Shown: positions 45,644 to 56,430 of the stretch, piece after piece
Numbering within the stretch: the stretch's first letter is position 1
How the letters are laid out: each line of letters opens with the position of its first letter
Assembly: GCA_032622095.1 (NCBI GenBank)
Contig: CP136064.1
Coordinates: 188,345,794-188,409,793 of the forward strand
DNA length: 64,000 bases
Origin: Siphonodentalium dalli
Lineage: Eukaryota > Mollusca > Scaphopoda > Gadilida > Siphonodentaliidae
Direction: 5' to 3'
Notes under the pieces: model-generated
Seen by the model: the letters and a program-made list of their open reading frames with translations, nothing else
Database searches by the model: none
Told to the model about the DNA's origin: nothing
Translations under genes and position numbers: made by a program

Positions 45644-45684
45644 GCTATTGATGTGCGACCGAGAGGCGTAGCTAATGTGACATA
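45644..45684 (+). promoter_or_regulatory. CASK: CASK 5'UTR part of the exon with two uORFs
   Basis: A pyrimidine-rich stretch ending CCTTGCAG (to 45643) fits a 3' splice site, so transcription probably starts in an upstream non-coding exon. The leader then holds a six-codon uORF (ATG 45651, TAG 45669-45671) and a minimal start-stop ATGTGA at 45675-45680, just 4 bases before the main ATG. An in-frame TAA lies at 45673-45675. Such short uORFs commonly lower initiation at the main start; that effect here is inferred. Confidence 0.6.
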
Positions 45685-45743
45685 ATGACGATGGAAGATA
45701 TATTGTTTGATGACGTCTATGAACTAAGCGAGGTCATTGGAAA
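45685..45743 (+). CDS. CASK: CASK, first coding exon (partial gene)
   Basis: The exon encodes MTMEDILFDDVYELSEVIGK and ends two bases into the last Lys codon (phase 2), directly before a GTGAGT donor. The block ILFDDVYELxEVIGK matches the start of CASK as I know it from fly and human (VLFEDVYELCEVIGK in human). CASK is a scaffold with a CaM-kinase-like domain, L27, PDZ, SH3 and guanylate kinase domains, acting at synapses and cell junctions. Only the start of the kinase-like domain is here; the next exon should open with the glycine loop (GPFS). The Cys usual in the ELCEV position is Ser. An in-frame TAA at 45673-45675 limits the start to 45685 or the second ATG at 45691. No further CASK exon was found downstream in the window. 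The identification rests on about 18 residues. Confidence 0.82.
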
Positions 45744-45749
45744 GTGAGT
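45744..45749 (+). promoter_or_regulatory. CASK exon 5' splice site
   Basis: GTGAGT follows the exon sequence GGAAA and matches the U1 consensus. It splits the final Lys codon after its second base. The intron it opens probably spans the rest of the window. Confidence 0.75.
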
Positions 45750-45948
45750 ACAAACATCTTTAAAACATTTCCTGGTACATGTATTTTGTTTGTAAACAGT
45801 CATGTCCCGAATGTTTGTCTTAGTAGTTGACTATCCCCAGCTCACTTGACCTGTAAATTTGTTGGTTGAAAGCTTATTCTTTTTCAGCATCTTGGCCCTG
45901 AGGATGTCATGCATGCCTCCAGGAAATGACATTTCGACGAGACTACCA

Positions 45949-46165
45949 TACAGTAATGCCCTAAATAATCGACTCCTTAACCACAGCAGAATTATGGGTA
46001 ATTTTTCAGGATTTAGTCGGAAATATGGCTTGTCGCCATTCATCGGAAAGCTCTCAGTGAGAGCTTTCCGATGAATGGCACCAAGCCATATTTCCAACTA
46101 AATCCTGAAAAATTACCCATAATTATGTTGTGGTTAAGGAGTCGATTATTTAGGGCATTACTGTA
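45949..46165. mobile_element. Family A MITE A10 in presumed CASK intron 1
   Basis: Near-perfect 217-bp palindrome, 205 bp past the CASK donor. A transcript would fold into a stem of about 100 bp. Confidence 0.9.
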
Positions 46166-46326
46166 GACTTAGTATTTCACAATGACTATGAGTGTATGTT
46201 TACACAGTCTGGAAACCTAGGTACCACTTTAACATTGCCTGAATACTGCATCATGTATCAGCAGAAAAGGGGGTGAAACCACAGCTTTAAAATTCATAGT
46301 ATAATCACAAAACCAGACATTAACAA

Positions 46327-46470
46327 TAGTTAACTGTTCTGAGTAGCGTACAGTTTTTCTCCTTGAGTGAGATGTGGAGGATTAATTTTATGAGGTGCTA
46401 GCCGATTGAAAATAATCCTCGCATCTCACAAGAGGAGAAAACCTGTACACTACTCACAACAGTTGACTGT
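46327..46470. mobile_element. Palindromic MITE, unnamed
   Basis: Inverted arms of about 57 bp: AGTTAACTGTTCTGAGTAG and CTACTCACAACAGTTGACT, plus GAGATGTGGAGGATTA / TAATCCTCGCATCTC. Rest of 46166-47092 is unassigned. Confidence 0.7.
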
Positions 46471-47092
46471 TGTGCTTATAAATTATATTTTCTGTACCAG
46501 TTTGTTACGATCCAGACCACAATGAAGAACACGGTTAGACCTAATATGTTCTTAAAGCTGCAACATCACCAGCCATTTCTGTTAAAATACAATGTAACGC
46601 GCAAGGATACCGAATGACACAAAAATTGATGTCATGCCGCTGTGCTGAGAGTAGGATAACATCTTGAGAGTAGGATAGCACGTTCCTTCTTCTGGGAGTG
46701 GTGATATGATTTATATTTTGACTTAAAACGTTGATGAAAATATAATAAATGGAATTACATCATAACATTGAGAGAGCAGCAAACTGCACTGTTATGACAT
46801 GACTCATTAGCTTTAATGACCTCGGGGTCCATAGAAGTGAGTATGTCTTGACAGATTACTGCTAATCACCATGTGTTTTTAAAGGCTGATCTTCAAAGAA
46901 AAGTGCATGGTGCTATAATTGTCTGTACTTTATTTCCCTTGAATTATCTCCATCTATACCTGGATCCATTTAATTGTCCCCCGGAGCAAAATTTCACAGG
47001 CTCAAAATCGTAAATTTCCTTTATGAAGCTGTTATGAAGGATATTAACTAAGTTAAGTTGTCTACATATTAATGAATTTAAACATCATTAGG

Positions 47093-47309
47093 TACAGTAA
47101 TGCCGTAAATAATCAACTTGTTAACCACAGCAGAATTATAGGTAATTTTTCAGGATTTAGTCGAAAATATGGCTTGTTGCCATTCATCGGACAGCTCTCA
47201 GTGATAGCTTTCCGTTGAATGGCAACAAGCCATTTTTTCGACTAAATCCTGAAAAATTACCCATAATTCTGCTGTGGTTAAGGAGTGTATTATTTAGGGC
47301 ATTACTGTA
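47093..47309. mobile_element. Family A MITE A11
   Basis: Full palindrome, TA at both ends, a few mismatches between arms. Confidence 0.9.
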
Positions 47310-47533
47310 TGTTTATAATAGTGTATCAAATTATGTTTGCACTCGTAAATTCATTCACATTCTGAAGCTTAAATGTAGCTAGACCATTGGTTGGATGAAA
47401 TTATCTTGTCATGTGATGTTGCATCCAGAGCCCAACTTGCATTCATATTTTTTGGAAGCAATTTGCAAAGCATGGTTGAATGGACAAAACATCAATCATA
47501 TTGGATGCTGAATATTTTCTTTTAATTTGCTAG

Positions 47534-47761
47534 TTGACCCTTCCATGACTGGAGTTTCCTGATATTTTGCCAAAAACCTGCCAATGCATTTTCTTATATG
47601 TGCGAGGCTCCCATGAAGCCTCGCTTATATAAGAAAATGCATTGGACTAACAATATTTTCCTTGACATTATAAGCAATGTATTCTCTCATATATGCGAGC
47701 CTCCCTATGGTACATGATCTTTAAAGCTGCACCATCGCAGCTCCCGTCATGAAAGGGTTAA
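47534..47761. mobile_element. Family C MITE C9
   Basis: Ends TTGACCCTTCCATGACTGG and CGTCATGAAAGGGTTAA; second hairpin reduced. 47762-48476 is unassigned apart from TATACCCCCCCGCAACAAAG near 47900, a tandem-element style head. Confidence 0.8.
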
Positions 47762-48476
47762 TGGTAAATACCCAGTATATGGAATGAATGTTAATTTTGT
47801 TGCTTATGGATTAAAGTTGGGCTGGTATTTTTTATACTAGTTACATGTATGCTTTCAGTTTAGGTCAAGTTTCAATAGAAAAGGTCACTCTTTTAATTAT
47901 TATACCCCCCCGCAACAAAGTTTTTAGGCATCCTTTGTCCCATTGGGACTGTCACATCTCTAGTTTACTTAGAAACTTGAATTGTCATTGTTTCCAGCTT
48001 ATGTCATTATCTAAAATTAGGAATTATTGATCACCACCAAACTTGATGTGACACAAATTACAGGCCACCTAATTGGGATTTGGTCTGAAATACTTTTGAC
48101 ATTTTTTCTCCAAAATTAATAATAGGGATATCACTGGTATATGGAGGTAAGAGTTTTTGGAAAATGAATAAATTGCCTAAATTTAGGTTGATAAGTAAAT
48201 ACTGTATTGAAATGTAGTTTATACCTTAGCTTTATGAAAATATTTTTATTAAAAATGCCTCCAGGTTGTGTATGCCTTTGCTTTTATTTTACATTGATAT
48301 CTTCACCTGTGATTAATTTCAGCAAAAAGTGTGGTCATTCACAATTAATTGGTCCACTATTTGACCGTATGTGTATTTATGTCTATATGCCCAACAAAAT
48401 GACTAGAACCTTCGCATTGAAGGGTTAAAATCAAGGTAAGGATTTGCCATTCACAATATGGTTTTTATCATGCAGA

Positions 48477-50200
48477 TTTAAGAGTAATCTATTAAAACTT
48501 CCTGTTTGAACAGTGGTTTGAAGGAAACTTGTATATCATCTGTTCTCTCAGATCTGTGTAACATGACAGGTTTCATACCCTTATTAGCTCAACTTTACTT
48601 TGTAAAGTTTGAGCTATTGCCATGGCTTGGTATCCGTCGTGCGTGTGTGTGTGCGTGATTCGTCAACAATTTCCTTTAGCACGGGCAACAGTTCGTACCT
48701 TTGGTCCGATTATTATTAAATTTGTCATGGATGTTGACATTGACATGTAGATGGGAACGAGTCATTTTGGGGTCATTTGGAAAAAAAACATGGCCACCAG
48801 TGGCCATCTTGGATTTCAAAATTCAGGCCGTACTTTTTGTCTTATTGTCATGAAATTTGTCATGGATGTTAATATTGACATGTAGATGGAAACGAGTAAT
48901 TTTGGGGTCATTCGGCCTAAAAACATGGCCGCTGGCAGCCATCTTAGATTTTACTCTTTGCATGACTAAATCCTTTGACACAGGCTACAGGTTGTACCTT
49001 TGGTCGGATCATCATAAAATTTGTCATGGATGTTAACAATGACATGCAGATGGGAACGAGTCATTTTTGGGTCATTTGGACATAAAACATGGCCGCCAGC
49101 AGCCATCTTGGATTTTACTCTTTGTATGACTAAATCCTTTAGCACGGGCTACAGGTCGTACCTTTAGTCTAATCATCATGAAATTTGTCATGGCTGTTGA
49201 AATTGGAATGTAGATGGGAACGAGTCATTTTGGGGTCATACGGACAAAAAACATGGCCGCCAGTGGCCATCTTTGATTTCAAAATTTAATCCATTAGCAC
49301 GGGCCACAGGTCGTACTGTTTGTCTGATCATCATCAAATTTGTCATGGATGTTAATATTGACATGTAGATGGGAACGAGTAATTTTGGGGTCATTTGGCC
49401 AAAAAACATGGCTGCCAGCAGCCATCTTGGATTCTACTCTTTGTATGACTAAATTCTTTAGCACGGGCTACAGGTTGTACCTTTATTCTGATCATCATAA
49501 AATATGTCATGGATGTTAACAATGGCATGTAGATGGGAACGAGTCATTTTGGGGTCATTCGGCCGAAAAACATGGCCGCCAGCAGCCATCTTGGATTTTA
49601 CTCTTTGTATGACTAAATCCTTTAGCACGGCCTACAGGTCGTACCTTTAGTCTGATCATCATAAAATTTGTCATGGATGTTAACAATGACATGCAGATGG
49701 GAACAAGTCATTTTTGGGTCATTCGGGCAAAACACATGGCTGCCAGCAGTCATCTTGGATTTTACTCTTTGTATGACTAAATCCTTTAGCACGGGCTACA
49801 GGTCGTACCTTTAGTCTGATCGTCATAAAATTTGTCATAGATGTTAATGATGACATGTAGATGGGAACGACTCATTTTGGGGTCATTCGGCCGAAAACAT
49901 GGTTGCCAGCAGCCATCTTGGATTTTACTTTTCTCTTCATGTCTATAAACTAGTATTAGACATTCAACTTTCCACATTCCTAATCGCTCCATTGACTGTA
50001 ATACATTAAATTATTCCCTTTCCAAGTTGAGCTACAGTGTCATTGACACTTTCATAATATTACGGTCTTACTAGTACTTGGCTCTCAGGCTCTTATCAAG
50101 TGGATGTCCACAGGCTACGCTATTGGCTGTTGAATCAGTCCCTAATATTTCCTCATCTATATTGACGTTTTCATATTGATGTTTTTCATCCGATTAGCTT
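48477..50200 (+). repeat. Dispersed repeat R5, copy 1, split by P4
   Basis: Left 48477-48594 (AACTTGTATATCATCTG, ACATGACAGGTTTCATACCC) and right 50056-50200 (ACAGGCTACGCTATTGGCTG, TTGAATCAGTCCCTAATA) are continuous in R5 copy 3 at 54443-54670. Confidence 0.7.
48595..50055 (+). mobile_element. Family P element P4
   Basis: Same 5' hairpin and TTTCAT end as P2; leader CCGTCGTGCGTGTGTGTG; about eight units. Flanks CCTTAT / AATATTAC show no duplication, compatible with the uninterrupted CTTATTATATTAC at 54529. Confidence 0.85.
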
Positions 50201-50339
50201 GCCAATTCCTTATTAAAATGTCTTTATTATTTATGATATAATTTGTTTTGATAATTCCTTCAGTGTGTCCCTACAATATTATTGCCGACTTCGATATTGA
50301 AGTCCTCAAAATTGGCCACAACATGTGGAATCTATAATG

Positions 50340-50700
50340 CCACAGCATTAAATTTGCAATGCTCCTATTTTTTTCTGGAGTTATGGTCCTTGTTGACTTA
50401 GATTTTCTGATTATTTTGGTTTCCGGGTGATAACTTTAGTTCTAGTTATCTTATTGTTTTCAAATTTGATATATGGATTGCTCATATGAAAATACAGGTT
50501 ATTGAAGATCAAATTTGGGTTTCGTCTGCCTATTTTAACAACAGTTCTTGTCCTTGTTGACTTATAATTTGACAATTATTTTGGTTTCCGGTTGATAGCT
50601 TTAGTTATAGTTATCTGTACATAGTATATGTCTGTTTTCAAATTTGGCATATGGATTACTCGTTATGGCCCTTAGTTGAAATTACTATGGGCCTATTTTG
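50340..50700 (+). repeat. Tandem repeat, two to three units of about 165 bp
   Basis: TTATTTTGGTTTCCGG at 50411 and 50577, with TCCTTGTTGACTTA upstream and ATGGATTRCTC downstream. 50701-51115 is unassigned. Confidence 0.65.
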
Positions 50701-51115
50701 CCACGCTCTAGCAATGCTCTTGGTCCTAATATCGACGGCTGCAATTGTCTATTTAAACCTTTCTCTATTTATAAATTTGGCCTTCACTATTACTTGACAA
50801 ATGAAAGAGACATTTTGATCTAATGTATGTACATGTAGCAGTATAATTAATGCCCCTGAATTCAAAAGCTCAAATAATTTGTATTAAGAATGGGTTAAAG
50901 TATTTGGGGTGAGTGTGGGTAGTTTCAAATCTCATAGCTCTGCCCCTATTCACATAATCCAAGGACCTCTCACTATGAGATCCAATGGTTTAGTAATCTC
51001 AATATGTTTAGGAGTCGAAGTCAACTCATTGGAAGCAAAAGTGTTAAATCTGTTCCTTTGCCATTTTTGACTGGCCAGCTATTCAAACAAATCCATGTGA
51101 TAGACTACAGTGATG

Positions 51116-51195
51116 CCCTAAACAATTGAATCCTTAACCATAGCAGAATTATGGGTAACTTTTCAGGATTTAGTCCGAAATATGGCTTGTTGCTG
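51116..51195 (+). mobile_element. Family A half copy A12
   Basis: Only the left arm (TACAGTGATGCCCTAAA to GGCTTGTTGC). Confidence 0.8.
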
Positions 51196-51239
51196 GTTAA
51201 ATTGAGAAAGAATTTCAATCTAAACAAAAACTTTGTGAA

Positions 51240-52619
51240 AATAATTTTTTTTTTTTTTTTTTAAATCAAAATTTTTAAAACTTAAAAATTCTAGACCTTA
51301 TGATCAATGTTGAGAAGAAGTTGTTTTAAGAATTACTAAAGAGGGAAAGAGTTGTGTCCCTGGCTTCACCCCTATTTGACCCAGTGACCCCATTTCATTA
51401 AATCTGAATCCCAGTCACCCAAGCAGGGACCAGCCTAGACCAGATTTTCAGGGCGAAATGACTTCGCCCTACTATAAAAATAAGGCGAAGTGGCCGTTCT
51501 ATAGGGCGAAGTGAGTCTACAAAATTTAATTTGATCAGTACTACGACAGGAGTCGCTATAGAACGAAAATAGGAGAGATGAAATATGTCAATTAAACTTA
51601 TGAAACAATGGTTGAAATATGGAGTCATTATGTTCACTTCATGACCCTAATAACTATTAATAATACCCAAACATAATTGTGAGAGGATAGCAGCATTTTA
51701 TATCGTAATTGTGGGAGAATGACAGGATTTTATTTCATATTTTTCGGGTTGTTAAAAATGCCAACAATATTTATCAAACAGAAACGAAACGAAATCATGA
51801 ACACTTTTACTGCGCTCTGTCAGTAATCCCGTTTGAAATTTTAATATGCTTCACAAATGAATTTGTTTTAAAATTTCTTTAACCAAACTCCATAGAGGGA
51901 GTGATGAATTGACACATTGTGAGAGGTGTGAGTTGTAATCTTCATTGTAAGGTGTGGTAATCACAGTAATCTAAAAATAACAACAACCAGATTAACACTT
52001 GAGGCCCGACGATGTTTTCACAGCTGCCAGTAATCAGACTCCGTTGTCAACATGCTTCCAGATTGGAGCATTACAGGTGTTAATTGTTTTATAACACCAT
52101 GATACATCCTGTAAGTGGAGTATTGTGTGCAATCACAGTTGACAGTTGTAAATTATCATAAATTATTTGGGGCATTTTGCCGAATTTCGTCAGTCAACTT
52201 TGGAATTTTTAGGGCGACTTGAACTTCGCCCGACTGCAAAAATAAGGCGAAGCGGACGGCGCTAGGGCGAAGAAGTCGCCCACGTCGCCCTCTCGGCTGG
52301 TCCCTGCACCCAAGGCTCCTCCATACCTAATATAACCTAAATAGCCCTGATGGTTCTTGAGAAGATGTTTTAAGAATCACTATGGACGGAAAGAGTTATG
52401 TCCCTGGCTTCGCTCCTTTTTGATCTGGTGACCCGATTTGAACAAATCTAATCCCAGTCAACTGGGGAACATGCACACCAAATTCGAATCCATTCGAACT
52501 TATGGTTCTGGAGAAGAAGACGTTTAAAGAAAAATGGACACCCCGACAGACGGATGCATAGACGACTGATGAGGATTGATAACTATAGCTCCATGGGAGA
52601 CTTTGTCTCAGGTTAGCTA
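51240..52619 (-). mobile_element. Family M element M4 on the minus strand
   Basis: The head hairpin AGCTCCATGGGAGAC..GTCTCAGGTTAGCTA is at 52586-52619, followed leftward by M units. A T run lies at 51246-51263. Interrupted by hAT-like MITE 3. Confidence 0.7.
51416..52314. mobile_element. hAT-like element 3 with 8-bp duplication
   Basis: Element 51424-52306 (883 bp), inverted ends CAGGGACCAGCC / GGCTGGTCCCTG, target copies CACCCAAG at 51416-51423 and 52307-52314. Several TTCGCCCTA / TAGGGCGAAG subterminal motifs occur at each end, as expected for transposase binding sites in hAT elements. No transposase is encoded. Removing it restores the M sequence CACCCAAGGCTCC. Confidence 0.9.
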
Positions 52620-52849
52620 TAAAATCTTGACTATTGAAGACATTTTAATAAGGAAATGGTGTCAAGCTAAGCACATTACATGTATGTTCAGATTTACATG
52701 TATTCTTACATCCAAAAACTCAACAGATGTCAGGCTAATCAAATGAATACTGGACAACGATGAGAAATTAGGGAGCGATTCAACAGCATGCAATATATAT
52801 AATAGCATGCGGACATTAACATAAAAGTACTATTAATATGTGAGATGAC

Positions 52850-53000
52850 ACTCCACACAGATTTCTGTCCTAATCTGCTATTCTAAGTAAATGATAAGGG
52901 TATGAAACCTGTCATGTTCCATCTCACAGATCAGAAGATATACAAGTTACTATCAAGCAGGAATTTTTAACAGCATGCTTTTAAATCTGCATGATATCAA
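52850..53000 (-). repeat. Dispersed repeat R5, copy 2
   Basis: Minus-strand copy with AAGGGTATGAAACCTGTCATG and AGATATACAAGTTACT. 52620-52849 is unassigned. Confidence 0.65.
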
Positions 53001-53202
53001 TATTATTAGAAATGCTAAGTCCTCATCTTCCGGTTAACCCTTTAAAGTCAAGATCCAATTCATTTTGATGGGGCATTAGATATACTGGTATATACATTAG
53101 TCATTAGGTCAAAATGTTAATACGGTCATGAAATCTGTGACATTACATGCACGCCACGTCAGATGATACCACTATAATCAAAGTAATTGACTTGAAAAAC
53201 GG

Positions 53203-54114
53203 GGTGATACCCCGGTAATGAACACGGTATTACCGGTCATATACGGTATCCACAGCAGTATCAAAATGGTCACTACGGTGAAGTTACGGTACCATTTGGT
53301 TATGATACCGTAGTCTTTTAGAAGATTGTCACACCAATAGTTGTAGATACTAGTAATAATATGTCCATGAGGATCTTGTTAATGATACGGTAAGCGTTGG
53401 CGGTGGGTATTGTTGTTAAAATAGTCACATTGTTAAAACCGCCATAAGAAGAAATAATGTTATATTATTGACAAATTTTGTTCTTATACCAATAATAAAT
53501 ATCGCAGCATGTTATTGTCATGTTAGTACTCTGTGTTATGTAAACAAACACCATGTTATGTAAACATACAGTATGCAAAGATAATGCGATAAGCAAAACA
53601 CTCAACACCGAGGGGACCCCCATTAATTGAACTTTTGTTAGAAAAGCCACCAAGTTGTTTACAACATACCGGTATAGCTATTGCTAATCTTCACCTCTCA
53701 AGATTTCGGTGTTGAACGGGTCACCATGAATCACTCTCCTAAACAATCGCCACGGTGTTGAGTGTTCTGCTTATCGTTCACTATTTACGTGCTGTATATA
53801 AACAAACGCTAGGCTCACTCAAAGTGTGTTTTGTTGATAATAAAGCATTCATATGATCATTATTCTATACTGTCAGAATATTCTTCTGGAAATTTTCATA
53901 ATTTTGTAACTGTTGTTTCTAAATTATAACCTATAATGAAGGCCATCCTTGCCTTTAAGTTCCACAGATATAAGGAGATCACTGCATTTTATTTTCATGC
54001 CTGCGGACCAGGACCACATGCATCGTGGTGCAACAGCGGTACACACAGCGGTAACCTTACCACGGTGTTGGAGGTTACCACGGTATAATACCGCAGTATT
54101 ACCGGGGTGACACC
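53203..54114. mobile_element. Foldback/TIR element, 912 bp
   Basis: Ends GGTGATACCCCGGTAAT and ATTACCGGGGTGACACC are inverted and run on into CGGTATTACC-rich arms. A second inner inverted pair is CGATAAGCAAAACACTCAAC (53588) and GTTGAGTGTTCTGCTTATCG (53757). No clear target copy; no protein. Confidence 0.65.
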
Positions 54115-54183
54115 ACATTAGAGGTGGTCAATTATTTTAAGTTTAGCTGTATGCAAGTTTCAATATCTGCATATCATGCAAAT

Positions 54184-54442
54184 TTAACCCTTTCATGACT
54201 GGAGCTGCTGGAAATTTGCGAAAACCCTGTGCCAATGCATTCTCTTCTATATACGAGTTTCCCCATATGGAGCCTTTCATATAAGAGAATACATTGGGCT
54301 AAGAATATTTACCTTGACCTTGCAAGCCAGTGATTTCTCTTATGTATGCGAGGCTCTCTATGGGAGACTCGCATATAAGAGAATGCACTGGCACAGGATC
54401 TTTAATGCTGCAACAGTGCAGCTCCCGTCATGAAAGGGTTGA
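54184..54442. mobile_element. Family C MITE C10
   Basis: TTAACCCTTTCATGACTGG to CCGTCATGAAAGGGTTGA, two C hairpins with spacer. Confidence 0.85.
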
Positions 54443-54670
54443 AAAGCATGTTAAAAATTCCAGTTTGAAAGTAACTTGTATATCATTTGATCTCTGAGAG
54501 GTACATGTAACTTCACAGCTATCATGCACTTATTATATTACTTAGAACAGCAGACCAGGACAGAAATCTATCTGGAATTCCATCTCCGCAGGCTATGCTG
54601 TTGGCTGTTGAATCGGTCCCTAGTAATTCCTGATCTATATTGACTTTTTCATCTGATTAGCCTGACGTAT
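54443..54670 (+). repeat. Dispersed repeat R5, copy 3
   Basis: Uninterrupted version of the R5 locus split by P4. 54671-55127 is unassigned. Confidence 0.65.
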
Positions 54671-55127
54671 GCTGCAATTACACGTCTTTATCATGTGTTT
54701 TTCTTCGGAAAAATTGATCAGTTGAGAGCTTTATTGGAGATATTGTATGTGTCCATTGATTAGTGTATAGTTTAATGGTGTTACTTCCAACAGATCGGCC
54801 AATCACTCGTCTATTGATATGACGATGACTTAATTTCTCCAATTGATTCCTAACAGTTGTCTGTTGGGAGCGTAATGTAAAGAAAACAAAGCCGTTTGTT
54901 TTGATGTTTACATCACGGTTAGGAAATATGACATTGCTGGGGAGCCATTATCAAGTTTAAACATTAGGGTAAATGATACAGACCAGTTAGACTTTAACCT
55001 TTACTGTTGTCATGTAGGCTACAGAGAATGGATGTTGTTCAGTACAAATGCACAGAAAGGCTACTATTATAAAGAATTGCGACTGGTACAACACTAGTAC
55101 ACGTGCACTGAATGCGCTACACTAGTT

Positions 55128-55472
55128 CATTTAGTGCCACCACAGACGCTGCGATTAAAATAGTAAGTGGGGAAAATCGCAGGTGGAGAAAAGTTGCTTG
55201 CCCGCAGATGCTACGGTTCTGCGATGTCTGCAGATACGATTTTATCCATGTGATCAAGCATGTGCTAGCATGTAAATTGTGAGACCATGGTCATGTGACA
55301 ATCTACGATCGCGATTGTTGCCAAAGTCACACCACGACTTTCCTGGTAAAAATCAAACATTGCTTGATCGCTACGATATGGCTGCGATATTGTCGTGAGC
55401 AATCGCAGTGGATGCTCCACCTACAATTTTCCCCACTTACGATTTCAATCGCACAATCTGCAGTGGCATTTA
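55128..55472. mobile_element. TIR MITE K
   Basis: 333-bp element (55134-55466) with imperfect inverted ends sharing GTAAGTGGGGAAAAT and CTGCGATT/GTGCGATT. Candidate target copies CATTTA at 55128-55133 and 55467-55472. 55473-55761 is unassigned. Confidence 0.6.
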
Positions 55473-55787
55473 TACTGTGAATTATAATATGACTTGCATT
55501 TTCCTAACAAATAGCCCATGTCCTCTGGTGGCTGTTAGTGAGCAGGCTTTTTATAGATTACCGGTAGTATAATTTGGGTACATCAGAGTAAACCATGGTT
55601 TAGCCTGGTAGAAAGACAAAATGTCAAAATTTAACTAAAAACTTGAAATCCTTGCATTAGATTTCCAAGGATGATTAATTCCAGGATAACTTTTCAATAT
55701 CAACTTCTATGGAATCATTTCAGTAGTAAAATATTTCTCAGTGCTACAGGTTTATAAACAGATATGCAATGGCAAATATTCCAGTCT

Positions 55788-56242
55788 CCAAGCCGGATTA
55801 TAGCGTGTCTGTCATTTGCAGAATGAGTTCCCCAGAGGGTGAATTTAGTGATGCCATCCTGCATAGCAGGCTAGCATCACTAAATTCACCCTCTGGGGAC
55901 ATCATTCTGCTTTATATAGGCCTCATCTTCTCTGGAAAGTTTCTTTATTATCAAATTTCTATAGAAACTTAGATTCTATTTCTTTTTTAGTTTTTCTATA
56001 TCCCCAAATTGGCACATGACACAATGCATAATCGAGGTTCCCAATGGGTTTACATCACAATATTCACCATTTGGGAACTTCAATCTGAGTCTTATGTCTC
56101 CCATAGCAGATGAGGCCAAGCAGAATGAGGTCCCACGAGGGTGAATTTGGTGATGATAGCCTGCTGTGCAGAATAGCCTCACTAAAATCCCCCTCTGTGG
56201 ACCTCATTCTGCAAATGACAGGCACACTAAACTCAGGCTTGG
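55788..56242. mobile_element. Family D element D9
   Basis: Ends CCAAGCCGGATTATAGCGTG and CACACTAAACTCAGGCTTGG with both GCAGAATGAG arms. A 25-bp host segment (TATGCAATGGCAAAYATTCC plus AGTCT) lies on both sides, at 55762-55786 and 56250-56274. Confidence 0.8.
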
Positions 56243-56430
56243 TACATTGTATGCAATGGCAAACATTCCAGTCTTATGTTTATTTTGATCCTATTTCCAT
56301 ATTTTTGCCACAACAGTTACCTACTTGTATTTGGGGGAATATAACGGCCTGTTTATTGGGTGGTGCATTATTTGAGGCTATCAAATGCTGTTCATATTCA
56401 ACGACAAAACAATCATTATTGTTATCATTA

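Noticed and set aside
45651-45671. Using the ATG at 45651 as the CASK start
   Set aside because: It is in a different frame and stops after six codons.
926-48428. AAGGGTTAA ends alone as evidence of B or C copies (for example 48410-48426, 53034-53045)
   Set aside because: Only the terminal words are present, without the second end or interior, so they were not listed as elements.
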